Notes: a model not told the origin generated them from the sequence alone. A stretch of DNA of 9,243 nt from an uncultured Eubacteriales bacterium (GCA_934667845.1 CAKUMQ010000081.1:1-9243); one strand, 5' to 3'. Counted from the first letter of the stretch, positions 1-5,550 are shown. Program-made: numbers and translations.

Positions 1-121
1 AGGCCGCAGCCTCCATAACAGAGGTTGCGACCAATCTCTCATAAGAAAATACTTCCTTATGAACGGAAACGGTTGATTTTCCGGGGTTTTTGAGCCTTTT
101 TTGTTGTAAAATCGCGTCGGA

Positions 122-526
122 TCAGCGCTTGCTGAACTGCGGTGCGCGACGAGCGGCTTTGAGGCCGTACTTCTTGCGCTCTTTCATTCTCGGATCGCGG
201 GTCAGGAAGCCGGCCTTCTTGAGCAGGGGACGCAGCTCCTCGCTGTTATACTGCAACAGGGCGCGGGACACGCCATGGCGGATGGCACCGGCCTGACCGG
301 TCACACCGCCGCCGGCCACACGACACTCAATGTCGAATTTGTCCAGCGTGTTGGTGAGGTTCAGAGGCTGACGGACGATCAGCTTGAGCGTCTCCAAACC
401 GAAATAATCATCAATGTCACGGCCGTTGATCGTCACTTTGCCGGTACCGGCATACAGACGGACGCGCGCAACGGAACTTTTCCGGCGGCCGGTGCCGTAA
501 AAATACGGTCTCTTATTGTAATCCAT
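122..526 (-). CDS. rpsI: 30S ribosomal protein S9
   Basis: Small-subunit ribosomal protein S9 (uS9); its C-terminal tail reaches the P-site tRNA. The 134-residue product is full length for the family. Visible signatures are the N-terminal FYGTGRRKSSVARVRL block (residues 9-24), the central GQAGAIRHGVSRALL block, the LTRDPRMKERKKYGLKAARR stretch and the invariant C-terminal SKR. It follows rplM in the same operon with a 17-base gap, and its ribosome binding site AAGGAGG (535-541 on the plus strand) sits in that gap 8 bases from the ATG, which fixes the start. It should be co-transcribed from the promoter upstream of rplM. I found no convincing intrinsic terminator in the 121 bases beyond its stop. 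Confidence 0.98.
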   Translation of the reverse strand: MDYNKRPYFYGTGRRKSSVARVRLYAGTGKVTINGRDIDDYFGLETLKLIVRQPLNLTNTLDKFDIECRVAGGGVTGQAGAIRHGVSRALLQYNSEELRPLLKKAGFLTRDPRMKERKKYGLKAARRAPQFSKR

Positions 527-543
527 CGAAACAGCCTCCTTCC

Positions 544-972
544 TTAAAATTCAAACGTCTCGGGCTTCTGGGCGGCATGGGTGTGCTCGGCACCGGCGAA
601 CGCACGCAGACGGGTGCGGGCGGCACGGCCGATCGTGGTGTCGGGGATCATGCCGTACACCGCAAGCTCCATAGCCTTTTCGGGGCGGTTCGCCATCAGC
701 GTCTTGTACTGAACGGCTTTCAGACCGCCGATCCAGCCGGTGTGGCGATACCAGAATTTCTTCTCCGCCTTGTTGCCGGTGAGGATAGCTTTGTCGCAGT
801 TGATGACGATCACATGATCGCCGCAATCCACATGGGGCGTAAACGTGGGCTTGTGCTTACCGCGGAGCAGCACGGCAGCCTGCGCGGCGACACGACCCAG
901 GGGCTTGCCGGCGGCGTCGATGACATACCATTTACGCTCGACCTGACCGGCTTTTTCCATATACGTGGACAT
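544..972 (-). CDS. rplM: 50S ribosomal protein L13
   Basis: Large-subunit ribosomal protein L13 (uL13), an early assembly protein that binds 23S rRNA. The 142-residue length is normal. The sequence shows the family core WYVIDAAGKPLGRVAAQAA followed by LRGKHKPTFTPHVDCGDHVIVIN, then the W-x-GG-K region near residues 80-84 and the TRLRAFAGAEHTHAAQKP tail. The start is set by an AGGAGG site (982-987, plus coordinates) 9 bases before the ATG; a second in-frame Met at codon 5 is less well placed. It is the first gene of the rplM-rpsI operon, the standard bacterial arrangement, with a near-consensus promoter about 50 bases upstream. Confidence 0.98.
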   Translation of the reverse strand: MSTYMEKAGQVERKWYVIDAAGKPLGRVAAQAAVLLRGKHKPTFTPHVDCGDHVIVINCDKAILTGNKAEKKFWYRHTGWIGGLKAVQYKTLMANRPEKAMELAVYGMIPDTTIGRAARTRLRAFAGAEHTHAAQKPETFEF

Positions 973-1023
973 AGGTCTTTACCTCCTGTGTATATTACGT
1001 TCTTTTTTTCAGACACAACCGGA

Positions 1024-1052
1024 AGTATACCACAACCTTTTTATCCCGTCAA
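1024..1052 (-). promoter_or_regulatory. Promoter of the rplM-rpsI operon
   Basis: Read on the minus strand: -35 TTGACG (1047-1052), a 17-base spacer, and -10 TATACT (1024-1029). Transcription should start near 1017, giving a leader of about 45 bases. That is too short for the structured L13 autoregulatory leader known from some Firmicutes, so feedback control would have to act on another site or be absent. Confidence 0.85.
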
Positions 1053-1172
1053 GAGGAAAAAGCTGAAAAATTTAATTTATATTCCGTTTTCTCTCTGAAT
1101 CTCTCGCGATTGCTCGTTTTTACTCTGTTTCTCGTTTTTCATTTCATTTTTGAAAAAGGGGGAGAAAAGCGC

Positions 1173-1201
1173 TTGAAAAACGGCAGAAAATGCGCTATGA
1201 T
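1173..1201 (+). promoter_or_regulatory. Promoter of the TtcA-like gene
   Basis: -35 TTGAAA (1173-1178), 17-base spacer, -10 TATGAT (1196-1201). The -10 overlaps the in-frame ATG codons at 1197 and 1200, so those codons would not be in the transcript. This supports the ATG at 1233 as the true start of the downstream gene, with a leader of about 25 bases. Confidence 0.75.
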
Positions 1202-1232
1202 GGGGGAGAAAACGGAAAGGGGACAGGCGAAC

Positions 1233-1970
1233 ATGGCAGACGGATGGCAGGGGCTTTTATCGCGCACGCGGGCGGCGATCGAGCGGTACGGGATGATCAT
1301 GCCGGGAGACCGGGTGGCTGTCGGGGTATCGGGCGGAAAAGACAGTGTGGCGCTTTTAACGCTGCTGGCGCAGCTGCGGAAATTTCTCCCGACGCCGTTT
1401 TCGCTGACGGCAATCACGCTGGATCCCTGCTTTTTGGGGCAGGAGGGCGATTATTCCGCGATAGCGGCGCTGTGCGAGCAGCTTGACGTGCCGTATGTGC
1501 TGCGGCGCACAAGGCTGTATGATGTGGTGTTTGTCGAGCGGGCGGAGAAAAATCCCTGCAGCCTCTGTGCCCGTATGCGCCGCGGCGCGCTCCATAAGGC
1601 CGCGCAGGAGGCGGGCTGCAATGTCGTGGCTCTCGGGCATCACAAGGACGACGCGGCGGAGACGCTGCTGATGAATCTGCTGTCCGGCGGACGGATCGAC
1701 TGCTTTTCTCCGAAAAGCCGGCTCGACCGGCGGCAGCTGACGCTGATCCGCCCGCTGATCTTTGCCGATGAGCGGCAGATCGCCGCCGCGGTACGGCAAC
1801 AGGGGCTGCCGGTGGTCAAATCCGCCTGCCCTGCGGACGGATGCACGAACCGCCAGCGCACAAAGGAGCTGATCAAAACGCTGTCGGCGGAATACGGCCC
1901 GCTGACGGACAAGCTGCTGACCGCCTTGCAGACGGCGGATATCGCCGGTTGGGGCGGAGAGAAGAAGTGA
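1233..1970 (+). CDS. TtcA-like tRNA 2-thiolation ATP-pyrophosphatase
   Basis: A cytoplasmic PP-loop ATPase of the TtcA/TilS superfamily, likely a tRNA cytidine-32 2-thiolase: it adenylates the base and replaces oxygen with sulfur. The 245-residue protein has the PP-loop SGGKDS (33-38), the PCSLCARMRRGAL motif with Cys109 and Cys112, the GHHKDDAAETL motif (from about 136) and a C-terminal ACPADGCTNRQR motif with Cys199. Escherichia coli TtcA has the same order of PP-loop, CSLCSRLRRG, GHHRDD and a late Cys; its three Cys bind a [4Fe-4S] cluster. This protein is shorter than E. coli TtcA (about 310 residues), mainly at the ends. The ATG at 1233 has an AAAGGGG site about 10 bases upstream; longer in-frame starts are excluded by the overlapping promoter. 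A different tRNA or small-molecule substrate remains possible. Confidence 0.85.
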   Translation: MADGWQGLLSRTRAAIERYGMIMPGDRVAVGVSGGKDSVALLTLLAQLRKFLPTPFSLTAITLDPCFLGQEGDYSAIAALCEQLDVPYVLRRTRLYDVVFVERAEKNPCSLCARMRRGALHKAAQEAGCNVVALGHHKDDAAETLLMNLLSGGRIDCFSPKSRLDRRQLTLIRPLIFADERQIAAAVRQQGLPVVKSACPADGCTNRQRTKELIKTLSAEYGPLTDKLLTALQTADIAGWGGEKK

Positions 1971-2018
1971 CTGTCCGGCGCCTGTGATTTCTTTTTTACA
2001 CTTTTTGAGGGAAAGCCC

Positions 2019-2047
2019 TTGACAAGGCGGGACACATATGGTAAAAT
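2019..2047 (+). promoter_or_regulatory. Promoter of the tRNA cluster
   Basis: Consensus -35 TTGACA (2019-2024), 17-base spacer, -10 TAAAAT (2042-2047). The start of transcription would be near 2054, about 32 bases before the first tRNA. It lies about 50 bases after the stop of the TtcA-like gene, so the tRNAs have their own promoter. Confidence 0.88.
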
Positions 2048-2085
2048 ACCCGTTGTTGCGGCGGTGTACTTTTCTGCCGTTGTCT

Positions 2086-2159
2086 GCGGGTGTAGTTCAA
2101 TGGTAGAACCCCAGCCTTCCAAGCTGGTCGTGTGGGTTCGATTCCCATCACCCGCTCCA
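2086..2159 (+). tRNA. tRNA-Gly(TCC)
   Basis: A 74-base gene with encoded CCA (2157-2159). Acceptor stem GCGGGTG/CACCCGC, D-stem GTTC/GAAC, anticodon stem CCAGC/GCTGG with loop CTTCCAA, so anticodon TCC at 2118-2120. T-arm is GTGGG TTCGATT CCCAT. It decodes GGA (and wobble GGG). First gene of the cluster. Confidence 0.97.
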
Positions 2160-2171
2160 TATGCCATACAG

Positions 2172-2248
2172 GCGCCTGTAGCTCAGCTGGATAGAGCATC
2201 TGCCTTCTAAGCAGAGGGCCAGGGGTTCGAGTCCCTTCAGGCGCGCCA
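2172..2248 (+). tRNA. tRNA-Arg(TCT)
   Basis: A 77-base gene with encoded CCA (2246-2248). Acceptor stem GCGCCTG/CAGGCGC, D-stem GCTC/GAGC, anticodon stem TCTGC/GCAGA with loop CTTCTAA, so anticodon TCT at 2206-2208, reading AGA. The T-arm is AGGGG TTCGAGT CCCTT. Position 32 (base 2204) is C, the base thiolated by TtcA in the matching E. coli tRNA. Confidence 0.97.
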
Positions 2249-2257
2249 GTTTTATAT

Positions 2258-2336
2258 GGTGGGTGTAGCGTAGCTGGCCTAACGCGTCAGTTTGTGGCAC
2301 TGAAGATCGTGGGTTCGAATCCCATCTCCCACCCCA
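2258..2336 (+). tRNA. tRNA-His(GTG)
   Basis: A 79-base gene including G-1 (2258) facing C73 (2333) and encoded CCA (2334-2336), the hallmark of tRNA-His. Anticodon stem TCAGT/ACTGA with loop TTGTGGC gives anticodon GTG at 2294-2296. D-stem GCGT/ACGC and T-arm GTGGG TTCGAAT CCCAT are intact. The acceptor stem GTGGGTG/CTCCCAC has one T-T mismatch at the 6-67 pair. Confidence 0.96.
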
Positions 2337-2341
2337 CACCG

Positions 2342-2380
2342 ACCGGGACACACAACCTCGCGCTGTGTGTCCCGGTTTTT
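2342..2380 (+). terminator. Intrinsic terminator after tRNA-His
   Basis: A perfect 13-bp inverted repeat (arms ACCGGGACACACA at 2342-2354 and TGTGTGTCCCGGT at 2364-2376) with a 9-base loop, followed by a run of five T (2376-2380). It is a textbook terminator, yet tRNA-Gln begins only 26 bases later with no visible promoter of its own. Confidence 0.88.
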
Positions 2381-2381
2381 C

Positions 2382-2400
2382 CCCCGGCTGATTTCCGGGG
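2382..2400 (+). other. Short hairpin before tRNA-Gln
   Basis: CCCCGG (2382-2387) and CCGGGG (2395-2400) form a 6-bp stem with loop CTGATTT, filling most of the gap between the terminator and tRNA-Gln. There is no T run after it. It may be a processing structure for the 5' end of tRNA-Gln or a chance feature. Confidence 0.35.
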
Positions 2401-2406
2401 TCATAT

Positions 2407-2480
2407 TGGGCTGTAGTCTAGCGGTAGGACACGTGACTTTGACTCACGCCGTGCTGGTTCAACTCCAGCCAGCCCAGCCA
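2407..2480 (+). tRNA. tRNA-Gln(TTG)
   Basis: A 74-base gene with encoded CCA (2478-2480). Acceptor stem TGGGCTG/CAGCCCA (the U1-A72 pair typical of tRNA-Gln), D-stem GTCT/GGAC, anticodon stem CGTGA/TCACG with loop CTTTGAC, giving anticodon TTG at 2439-2441. T-arm is GCTGG TTCAACT CCAGC. It decodes CAA. Confidence 0.97.
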
Positions 2481-2481
2481 G

Positions 2482-2510
2482 AACTCCCGCGCGGCAGTGC
2501 GGGAGTTTTT
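2482..2510 (+). terminator. Intrinsic terminator after tRNA-Gln
   Basis: Perfect 9-bp stem AACTCCCGC/GCGGGAGTT (2482-2490 and 2499-2507) with an 8-base loop and five T (2506-2510). It starts two bases after the encoded CCA and ends the tRNA cluster. Confidence 0.92.
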
Positions 2511-2608
2511 CCTTATTTCCTCCGTTTGCGTGAGCTTGGCGAAGCTGTCGGAAACAGCGGGGGAAAGGACGGATCTTTAAGGGCTTATTATGCCTATGCT
2601 TCGGCATT

Positions 2609-2637
2609 TTGCGGATCCGGGCAGCGAAGTTTATATT
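2609..2637 (+). promoter_or_regulatory. Possible promoter of the PNPOx-family gene
   Basis: TTGCGG (2609-2614), 17-base spacer, TATATT (2632-2637). The -10 is good and the -35 weak (TTG only). It would give a leader of about 80 bases that contains an imperfect 8-bp hairpin (2661-2668 with 2681-2688). Confidence 0.45.
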
Positions 2638-2722
2638 TATCGGAAAACGATCCGACATCCGCCTTTGTTACCATCGACAGACAAGGGCACAGTCCTGTCA
2701 GAAAAGAAAGCGGTGTGTATTT

Positions 2723-3199
2723 ATGTTCAGACCCGTTCGCAGAAAGAAAACCGAGATCAGCCGGGAGGCGGCGGAGCAGTTGCTGCTCCAAAGCCGCCGC
2801 GGCGTTTTGGCGGTAAACGGTGACGGCGGCTATCCGTATGCCGTCCCGATCAATTATCTGTATGACCGCGAGGCGCAGAAGATCTATTTTCACGGCGCAC
2901 GCACCGGGCATAAGCTCGAGTCGATCCGTGCCTGTCCCAAGGTATGCTTCACCGTATACGGGAATGAAACCGTCAAAACAGAACCGTGGGCGCCGTTTGT
3001 GCAGAGCGCTGTGGTATTCGGCATCTGCCGCCTGATCGAAAACGAGGCGGAATCTCTCGCTGCTTTGAAAAGGCTGGCGATGAAATACTATCCGTCGGAG
3101 CGGCTTGCCGACGCGGAGATCGAACGCGCGGGGAAGGTCGCGCAGATGTTTGAAATTGCGGTCGAGCATCTCAGCGGCAAAGAAGTCCAGGAGCGGTAA
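2723..3199 (+). CDS. Pyridoxamine 5'-phosphate oxidase family protein (NimA-like flavin-binding split barrel)
   Basis: A cytoplasmic 158-residue protein of the FMN-binding split-barrel group that includes NimA-type nitroimidazole resistance proteins; members bind FMN and many act as small flavin reductases, but the substrate cannot be read here. The N-terminus MFRPVRRKKTEISREAAEQLL is typical of the group, followed by RGVLAVNGDGGYPYAVPINYLYD (about 26-48) and IYFHGARTGHKLESIRACPKVCFTVYG (about 54-80), where the GHK segment usually contacts flavin phosphate. The start at 2723 is chosen from the family N-terminus; its ribosome binding site is weak (AGAAAG about 12 bases upstream), and no in-frame alternative start is better. 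It has its own transcription unit after the tRNA terminator. Confidence 0.85.
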   Translation: MFRPVRRKKTEISREAAEQLLLQSRRGVLAVNGDGGYPYAVPINYLYDREAQKIYFHGARTGHKLESIRACPKVCFTVYGNETVKTEPWAPFVQSAVVFGICRLIENEAESLAALKRLAMKYYPSERLADAEIERAGKVAQMFEIAVEHLSGKEVQER

Positions 3200-3366
3200 A
3201 GGGGTTTTGCGGCCTTTGCAGAAACGAAGTCCGAAAAAACGGTCGATAACAGCCCCGCGGATAGACTGTGCCGTGTATATCAAGCGCATTGCCCGAAAAT
3301 CGGCAAAAGCGGCGCAGAAATGCAGGCGGCTCTCGCATGGCTGCGGCGGACAGGGGGAGAAATTGG

Positions 3367-3894
3367 ATGAAAAAGCTGCTCCGGATAATGGGAACGGGGC
3401 TGGCGGTCGTTGTCGGCATACCGCTTTTCCTGCTCGCCTGCATCGGATATTTGCTTTTTGTTCCGTTCGATATTCTCCGGTATCATCGCATGCCCTATTA
3501 TCGGAATCTGAAAGTCCGGTACAGATGCTTTATCACCGCGAGCGAGGTCGTGCGGCTGTATAACCGCATGGTGAACGAGCATCTGCCGATCGCCTATGTG
3601 AGAGAGCAGGATATTGAATATTTCATCTGGGACGGACTGGTACTGCTGTGCGGCTGGGGAGAGAATGATTTTGTACAGGTCAACGGCGAGTGGCAGTTTG
3701 TTCTGGACGGAGACGGCGGAGCGTCCATGGAGGAAATTCTGCAGGGTGAGAGGGCGATGCTCAGGCCGGAGCACAGGGAACTGCCCGCGAAATTTCTGAT
3801 CTTTTACGGGGATATCACGGATGAGGAAAAATATGAACAGGCGAAAGCCTGCCCGTATTTTTACTGCGTTTTTTCGTCTGATGAGGTTTGCTGA
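3367..3894 (+). CDS. Membrane-anchored protein of unknown function
   Basis: I do not recognise a family. The 175-residue protein starts with a short basic stretch (MKKLLRIMG), then one hydrophobic segment at about residues 11-33, followed by a mixed-charge domain with many aromatic residues (for example YRNLKVRYRC, IEYFIWDGLVLLCGWG and KFLIFYGD). There is no lipobox, so it is probably a single-pass anchored protein. The ATG at 3367 has a strong AGGGGGAG site (3352-3359) 7 bases upstream and lies directly before the membrane segment, which rules against the longer upstream frame. The 167 bases between it and the previous gene contain no clear promoter or terminator, so co-transcription is possible. 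Confidence 0.7.
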   Translation: MKKLLRIMGTGLAVVVGIPLFLLACIGYLLFVPFDILRYHRMPYYRNLKVRYRCFITASEVVRLYNRMVNEHLPIAYVREQDIEYFIWDGLVLLCGWGENDFVQVNGEWQFVLDGDGGASMEEILQGERAMLRPEHRELPAKFLIFYGDITDEEKYEQAKACPYFYCVFSSDEVC

Positions 3895-3925
3895 GACCCG
3901 GGCAGACGGATACGGTCAGGTCTCA
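3892..3925. terminator. Weak hairpin between convergent genes
   Basis: TGAGACC (3892-3898) and GGTCTCA (3919-3925) form a 7-bp stem with a 20-base loop, overlapping the stop codons of the two convergent genes. A pyrimidine-rich tract (TTTCTTTTCTTC) follows on the plus strand. The long loop makes it a poor intrinsic terminator; it is the only candidate between these genes. Confidence 0.3.
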
Positions 3926-4704
3926 TCCGCTTTCTTTTCTTCAAGCGCAAAATGAGCGGCAAAGCCCTTGAAGCAGGGTTGAAAATCGACCGTTTTATCC
4001 AGCAGCTTCGAGAAAAAGCCGATAATGGTGCCGTTGAAAAGCGCCATGACGAGCGTACCCCAGTTCAGCCCCCGGAATTCCCCGAAAAAACAGAGGGTCA
4101 TCACCGTAGCTGCCAGCAGACAGCACATATCGACGGCCGTTTTAAACAGCGGCAGCCGGATGCCGAATCTGAGCGAGACCGCTTTAACGAAAAAGTCATA
4201 TACCTGCGGATACAGGTAGGTCTTGAAAAACAGGGCGACCGAAAACGAGGTCAGCAGCACCCCGGCGGCAAACATCACGATGCGCAGCCACAGTGCCATA
4301 TGTCCGGGGGCGGTCACGGTCGGGTCGAAGCAGGGGAGCTTCCGCCACAGATCCAGAACTGCGCCGTAGATCAGGCAGGTGACGAATGACATCAGATAGG
4401 CGGGGCGGCATTTTCTCAGCAGCAGGCAGAGCACGATAAACAGTCCCGCCTGGATGATGTATTCCGCCTGACCGAAGGTGACGACACCGAGCTTCAGGCT
4501 GAGCAGATAGGCGGGAGCCACGATCATGGAGATGCCGAAATCCGCCGCAGTCAGCATGGCTACGGCGAGCGCCAGCAGAACAATGGCTGCCGCATAGGTC
4601 AGCTCGGCAGATACCCGCAGTTTTTTTCTTCCGGCGGTCTGCTGCGGAGTACCGTCTGTGCGGACGGCGGGTTTGTCTGTGCGGTCAATGCTTTTTTGCG
4701 TCAT
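3916..4704 (-). CDS. YczE/DUF6198-family integral membrane protein
   Basis: A 262-residue multi-pass membrane protein resembling the YczE/YyaS/YitT group (DUF6198). Its function is not established; a transport role is inferred from topology only. After a polar 30-residue N-terminus come hydrophobic segments at about 34-54, 84-97, 103-118, 138-160, 190-208 and 215-233. The family-like motif FGISMIVAPAYLLSLK followed by TFGQAEYIIQ lies at about 56-85. The ATG at 4704 has a GGGAGG site (4715-4720) 10 bases upstream. The frame stays open far upstream to 5589, but that part is the antisense of the acetyltransferase gene and is not translated. The ATG overlaps the stop of a small upstream frame (ATGA), implying translational coupling, and its leader carries a terminator-like hairpin. 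Confidence 0.85.
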   Translation of the reverse strand: MTQKSIDRTDKPAVRTDGTPQQTAGRKKLRVSAELTYAAAIVLLALAVAMLTAADFGISMIVAPAYLLSLKLGVVTFGQAEYIIQAGLFIVLCLLLRKCRPAYLMSFVTCLIYGAVLDLWRKLPCFDPTVTAPGHMALWLRIVMFAAGVLLTSFSVALFFKTYLYPQVYDFFVKAVSLRFGIRLPLFKTAVDMCCLLAATVMTLCFFGEFRGLNWGTLVMALFNGTIIGFFSKLLDKTVDFQPCFKGFAAHFALEEKKADET

Positions 4705-4763
4705 TTTTCCGATACCTCCCGACAGAAAAACCGCCATGCACCCGCAGGCGCATGGCGAAACAT
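4701..4763 (-). CDS. Candidate 20-residue leader peptide upstream of the YczE-like gene
   Basis: A 20-codon frame (starts MFRHAPAGAWRFF, ends SEK) lies in the leader of the YczE-like gene. It has a better-placed ribosome binding site than the main gene: GAGGAG at 4772-4777, 8 bases from its ATG. Its TGA overlaps the main ATG as ATGA, the usual geometry for translational coupling. Codons 3 to 11 form the terminator-like hairpin at 4732-4757, and the T run falls in codons 12-13, so a ribosome translating this frame would melt that hairpin. It looks like a regulatory leader frame, but a chance frame cannot be excluded without comparison to relatives. Confidence 0.5.
   Translation of the reverse strand: MFRHAPAGAWRFFCREVSEK
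4726..4757 (-). terminator. Terminator-like attenuator hairpin in the YczE-like leader
   Basis: On the minus strand CGCCATGCGCC and GGTGCATGGCG pair over 11 bp (one G-T wobble) around a TGCG loop, directly followed by GTTTTTC. It lies between the mapped promoter and the start of the YczE-like gene, so it should stop transcription before the gene unless disrupted. There is no T run on the plus-strand side, so it acts only on minus-strand transcripts. Confidence 0.65.
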
Positions 4764-4777
4764 GAGGATGTCTCCTC
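4764..4777 (-). promoter_or_regulatory. Hairpin sequestering the leader-frame ribosome binding site
   Basis: GAGGA-GACA-TCCTC forms a 5-bp stem with a 4-base loop that buries the GAGGAG ribosome binding site of the small leader frame, immediately before its ATG. It could lower initiation on the leader frame and so affect the downstream hairpin. Confidence 0.4.
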
Positions 4778-4806
4778 GCAAAAATCCATACCGATTTTGT
4801 ATACAC

Positions 4807-4835
4807 AGTATAGCATACGGCGGAAAAGCTGTCAA
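4807..4835 (-). promoter_or_regulatory. Promoter of the YczE-like gene
   Basis: Consensus minus-strand -35 TTGACA (4830-4835), 17-base spacer, -10 TATACT (4807-4812). Transcription should start near 4800, giving a leader of about 96 bases that holds two hairpins and a small reading frame. The near-palindrome GTATAC-N8-GCATAC (4799-4818) spans the -10. Confidence 0.88.
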
Positions 4836-4893
4836 TCTTTGCCGCCCGGAAAGCAAAGGCGCACGACAGCTGAACTTTAAGAGGGAAAACCAC

Positions 4894-5493
4894 ATGGAAA
4901 TGGACAAAATGCACACGGGTGAGCTGTATCTGCCCGGCGGTGAGGAGATCATGGCAGAGCAGCTGCGGTGTCTGGACAGGCTCTATACGTTCAACGCGAC
5001 AAGACCGACGGAGCAGGACAGGCGGCAGGCACTTCTGCGGGAGATGTTTGCCGAGATCGGCGAGGGCTGCTATATCGAGCCGCCGTTTCACGCCAACTGG
5101 GGCGGGCGGCATATCCATTTCGGCAAGGGGATCTATGCCAACTTCAACCTGACTGCCGTGGACGATACGCATATTTATGTCGGCGATTACACTATGATCG
5201 GACCGAATGTGACCCTCGCCACGGCGGGACACCCGATCCTGCCGGAGCTTCGTGAGCAGGCGTATCAGTATAATCTGCCCGTGCGGATCGGGCGCAACTG
5301 CTGGCTCGGCGCGGGGGTGATCGTGCTGCCGGGGGTGTCGATCGGCGACGATACGGTGATCGGCGCGGGCAGCGTGGTAACTAAGGATATTCCGTCCGGC
5401 GTTGTGGCGGTGGGCAACCCCTGCCGTGTGCTGCGCGAGATCAATGCGCACGACCGGGAATATTATTTTAAAGACAGAAAAATCAGGCAGTAA
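4894..5493 (+). CDS. Maltose/galactoside-type sugar O-acetyltransferase
   Basis: A cytoplasmic 199-residue enzyme of the LacA/Maa/NodL branch of left-handed beta-helix (hexapeptide repeat) acyltransferases. It should move an acetyl group from acetyl-CoA to a sugar or oligosaccharide hydroxyl; the natural acceptor cannot be told from sequence. The N-terminal maltose-acetyltransferase cap covers about residues 6-55. Then come FHANWGGRHIHFGKGIYANF (65-84), VDDTHIYVGDYTMIGPNVTLATAGHP with the catalytic-type His113, and hexapeptide turns such as IGRNCWLGAGVIVLPGVSIGDDTVIGAGSVV (132-162), ending with the conserved GNPCRVLREI. The ATG at 4894 has GAGGG (4881-4885) 8 bases upstream. It is divergent from the YczE-like gene, and I see no clear promoter of its own. 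Confidence 0.93.
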   Translation: MEMDKMHTGELYLPGGEEIMAEQLRCLDRLYTFNATRPTEQDRRQALLREMFAEIGEGCYIEPPFHANWGGRHIHFGKGIYANFNLTAVDDTHIYVGDYTMIGPNVTLATAGHPILPELREQAYQYNLPVRIGRNCWLGAGVIVLPGVSIGDDTVIGAGSVVTKDIPSGVVAVGNPCRVLREINAHDREYYFKDRKIRQ

Positions 5494-5505
5494 CGGTTCT
5501 GCCTG
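5484..5505 (-). terminator. Second minus-strand hairpin terminator after the HTH gene
   Basis: CAGGCAG (5484-5490) and CTGCCTG (5499-5505) form a perfect 7-bp stem with an 8-base loop. On the minus strand it is followed by ATTTTTC, so it can act as a terminator for transcripts entering from the HTH gene. On the plus strand it encloses the acetyltransferase stop codon and has no T run. Confidence 0.5.
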
Positions 5506-5515
5506 CCAAACCAAA

Positions 5516-5550
5516 CAAGCCATCGGTCCCGAAAAGGGACCGGTGGCTTG
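5516..5550. terminator. Strong hairpin between convergent acetyltransferase and HTH genes
   Basis: A 15-bp stem (5516-5530 with 5536-5550, one G-T wobble) with loop GAAAA. On the minus strand it is followed by TTTGGTTTGG, a broken T run; on the plus strand by CTGCTTGC. It probably ends both convergent units, more efficiently for the minus-strand HTH gene. Confidence 0.65.

Noticed and set aside
64..100. Hairpin CGGAAA/TTTCCG with nearby T-rich sequence as a terminator
   Set aside because: The stem is only 6 bp with an 8-base loop. The T-rich run is offset from the stem and lies on the plus strand, the wrong side for rpsI.
973..1017. Structured L13 autoregulatory leader
   Set aside because: The predicted leader is about 45 bases and shows no stable fold; it is too short for the known motif.
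1110..1232. Longer N-terminus for the TtcA-like protein (TTG at 1110 or ATGs at 1197/1200)
   Set aside because: A 17-bp-spaced promoter overlaps these codons, and the extension does not resemble the family.
3200..3366. Promoter or terminator between the PNPOx-family gene and the unknown membrane protein
   Set aside because: No -35/-10 pair at proper spacing and no stem with a T run were found.
4705..4800. Known riboswitch class in the YczE-like leader
   Set aside because: I compared the leader by eye with preQ1, guanidine-II, fluoride and THF types and saw none of their conserved cores. It is better described as a leader-frame attenuator candidate.
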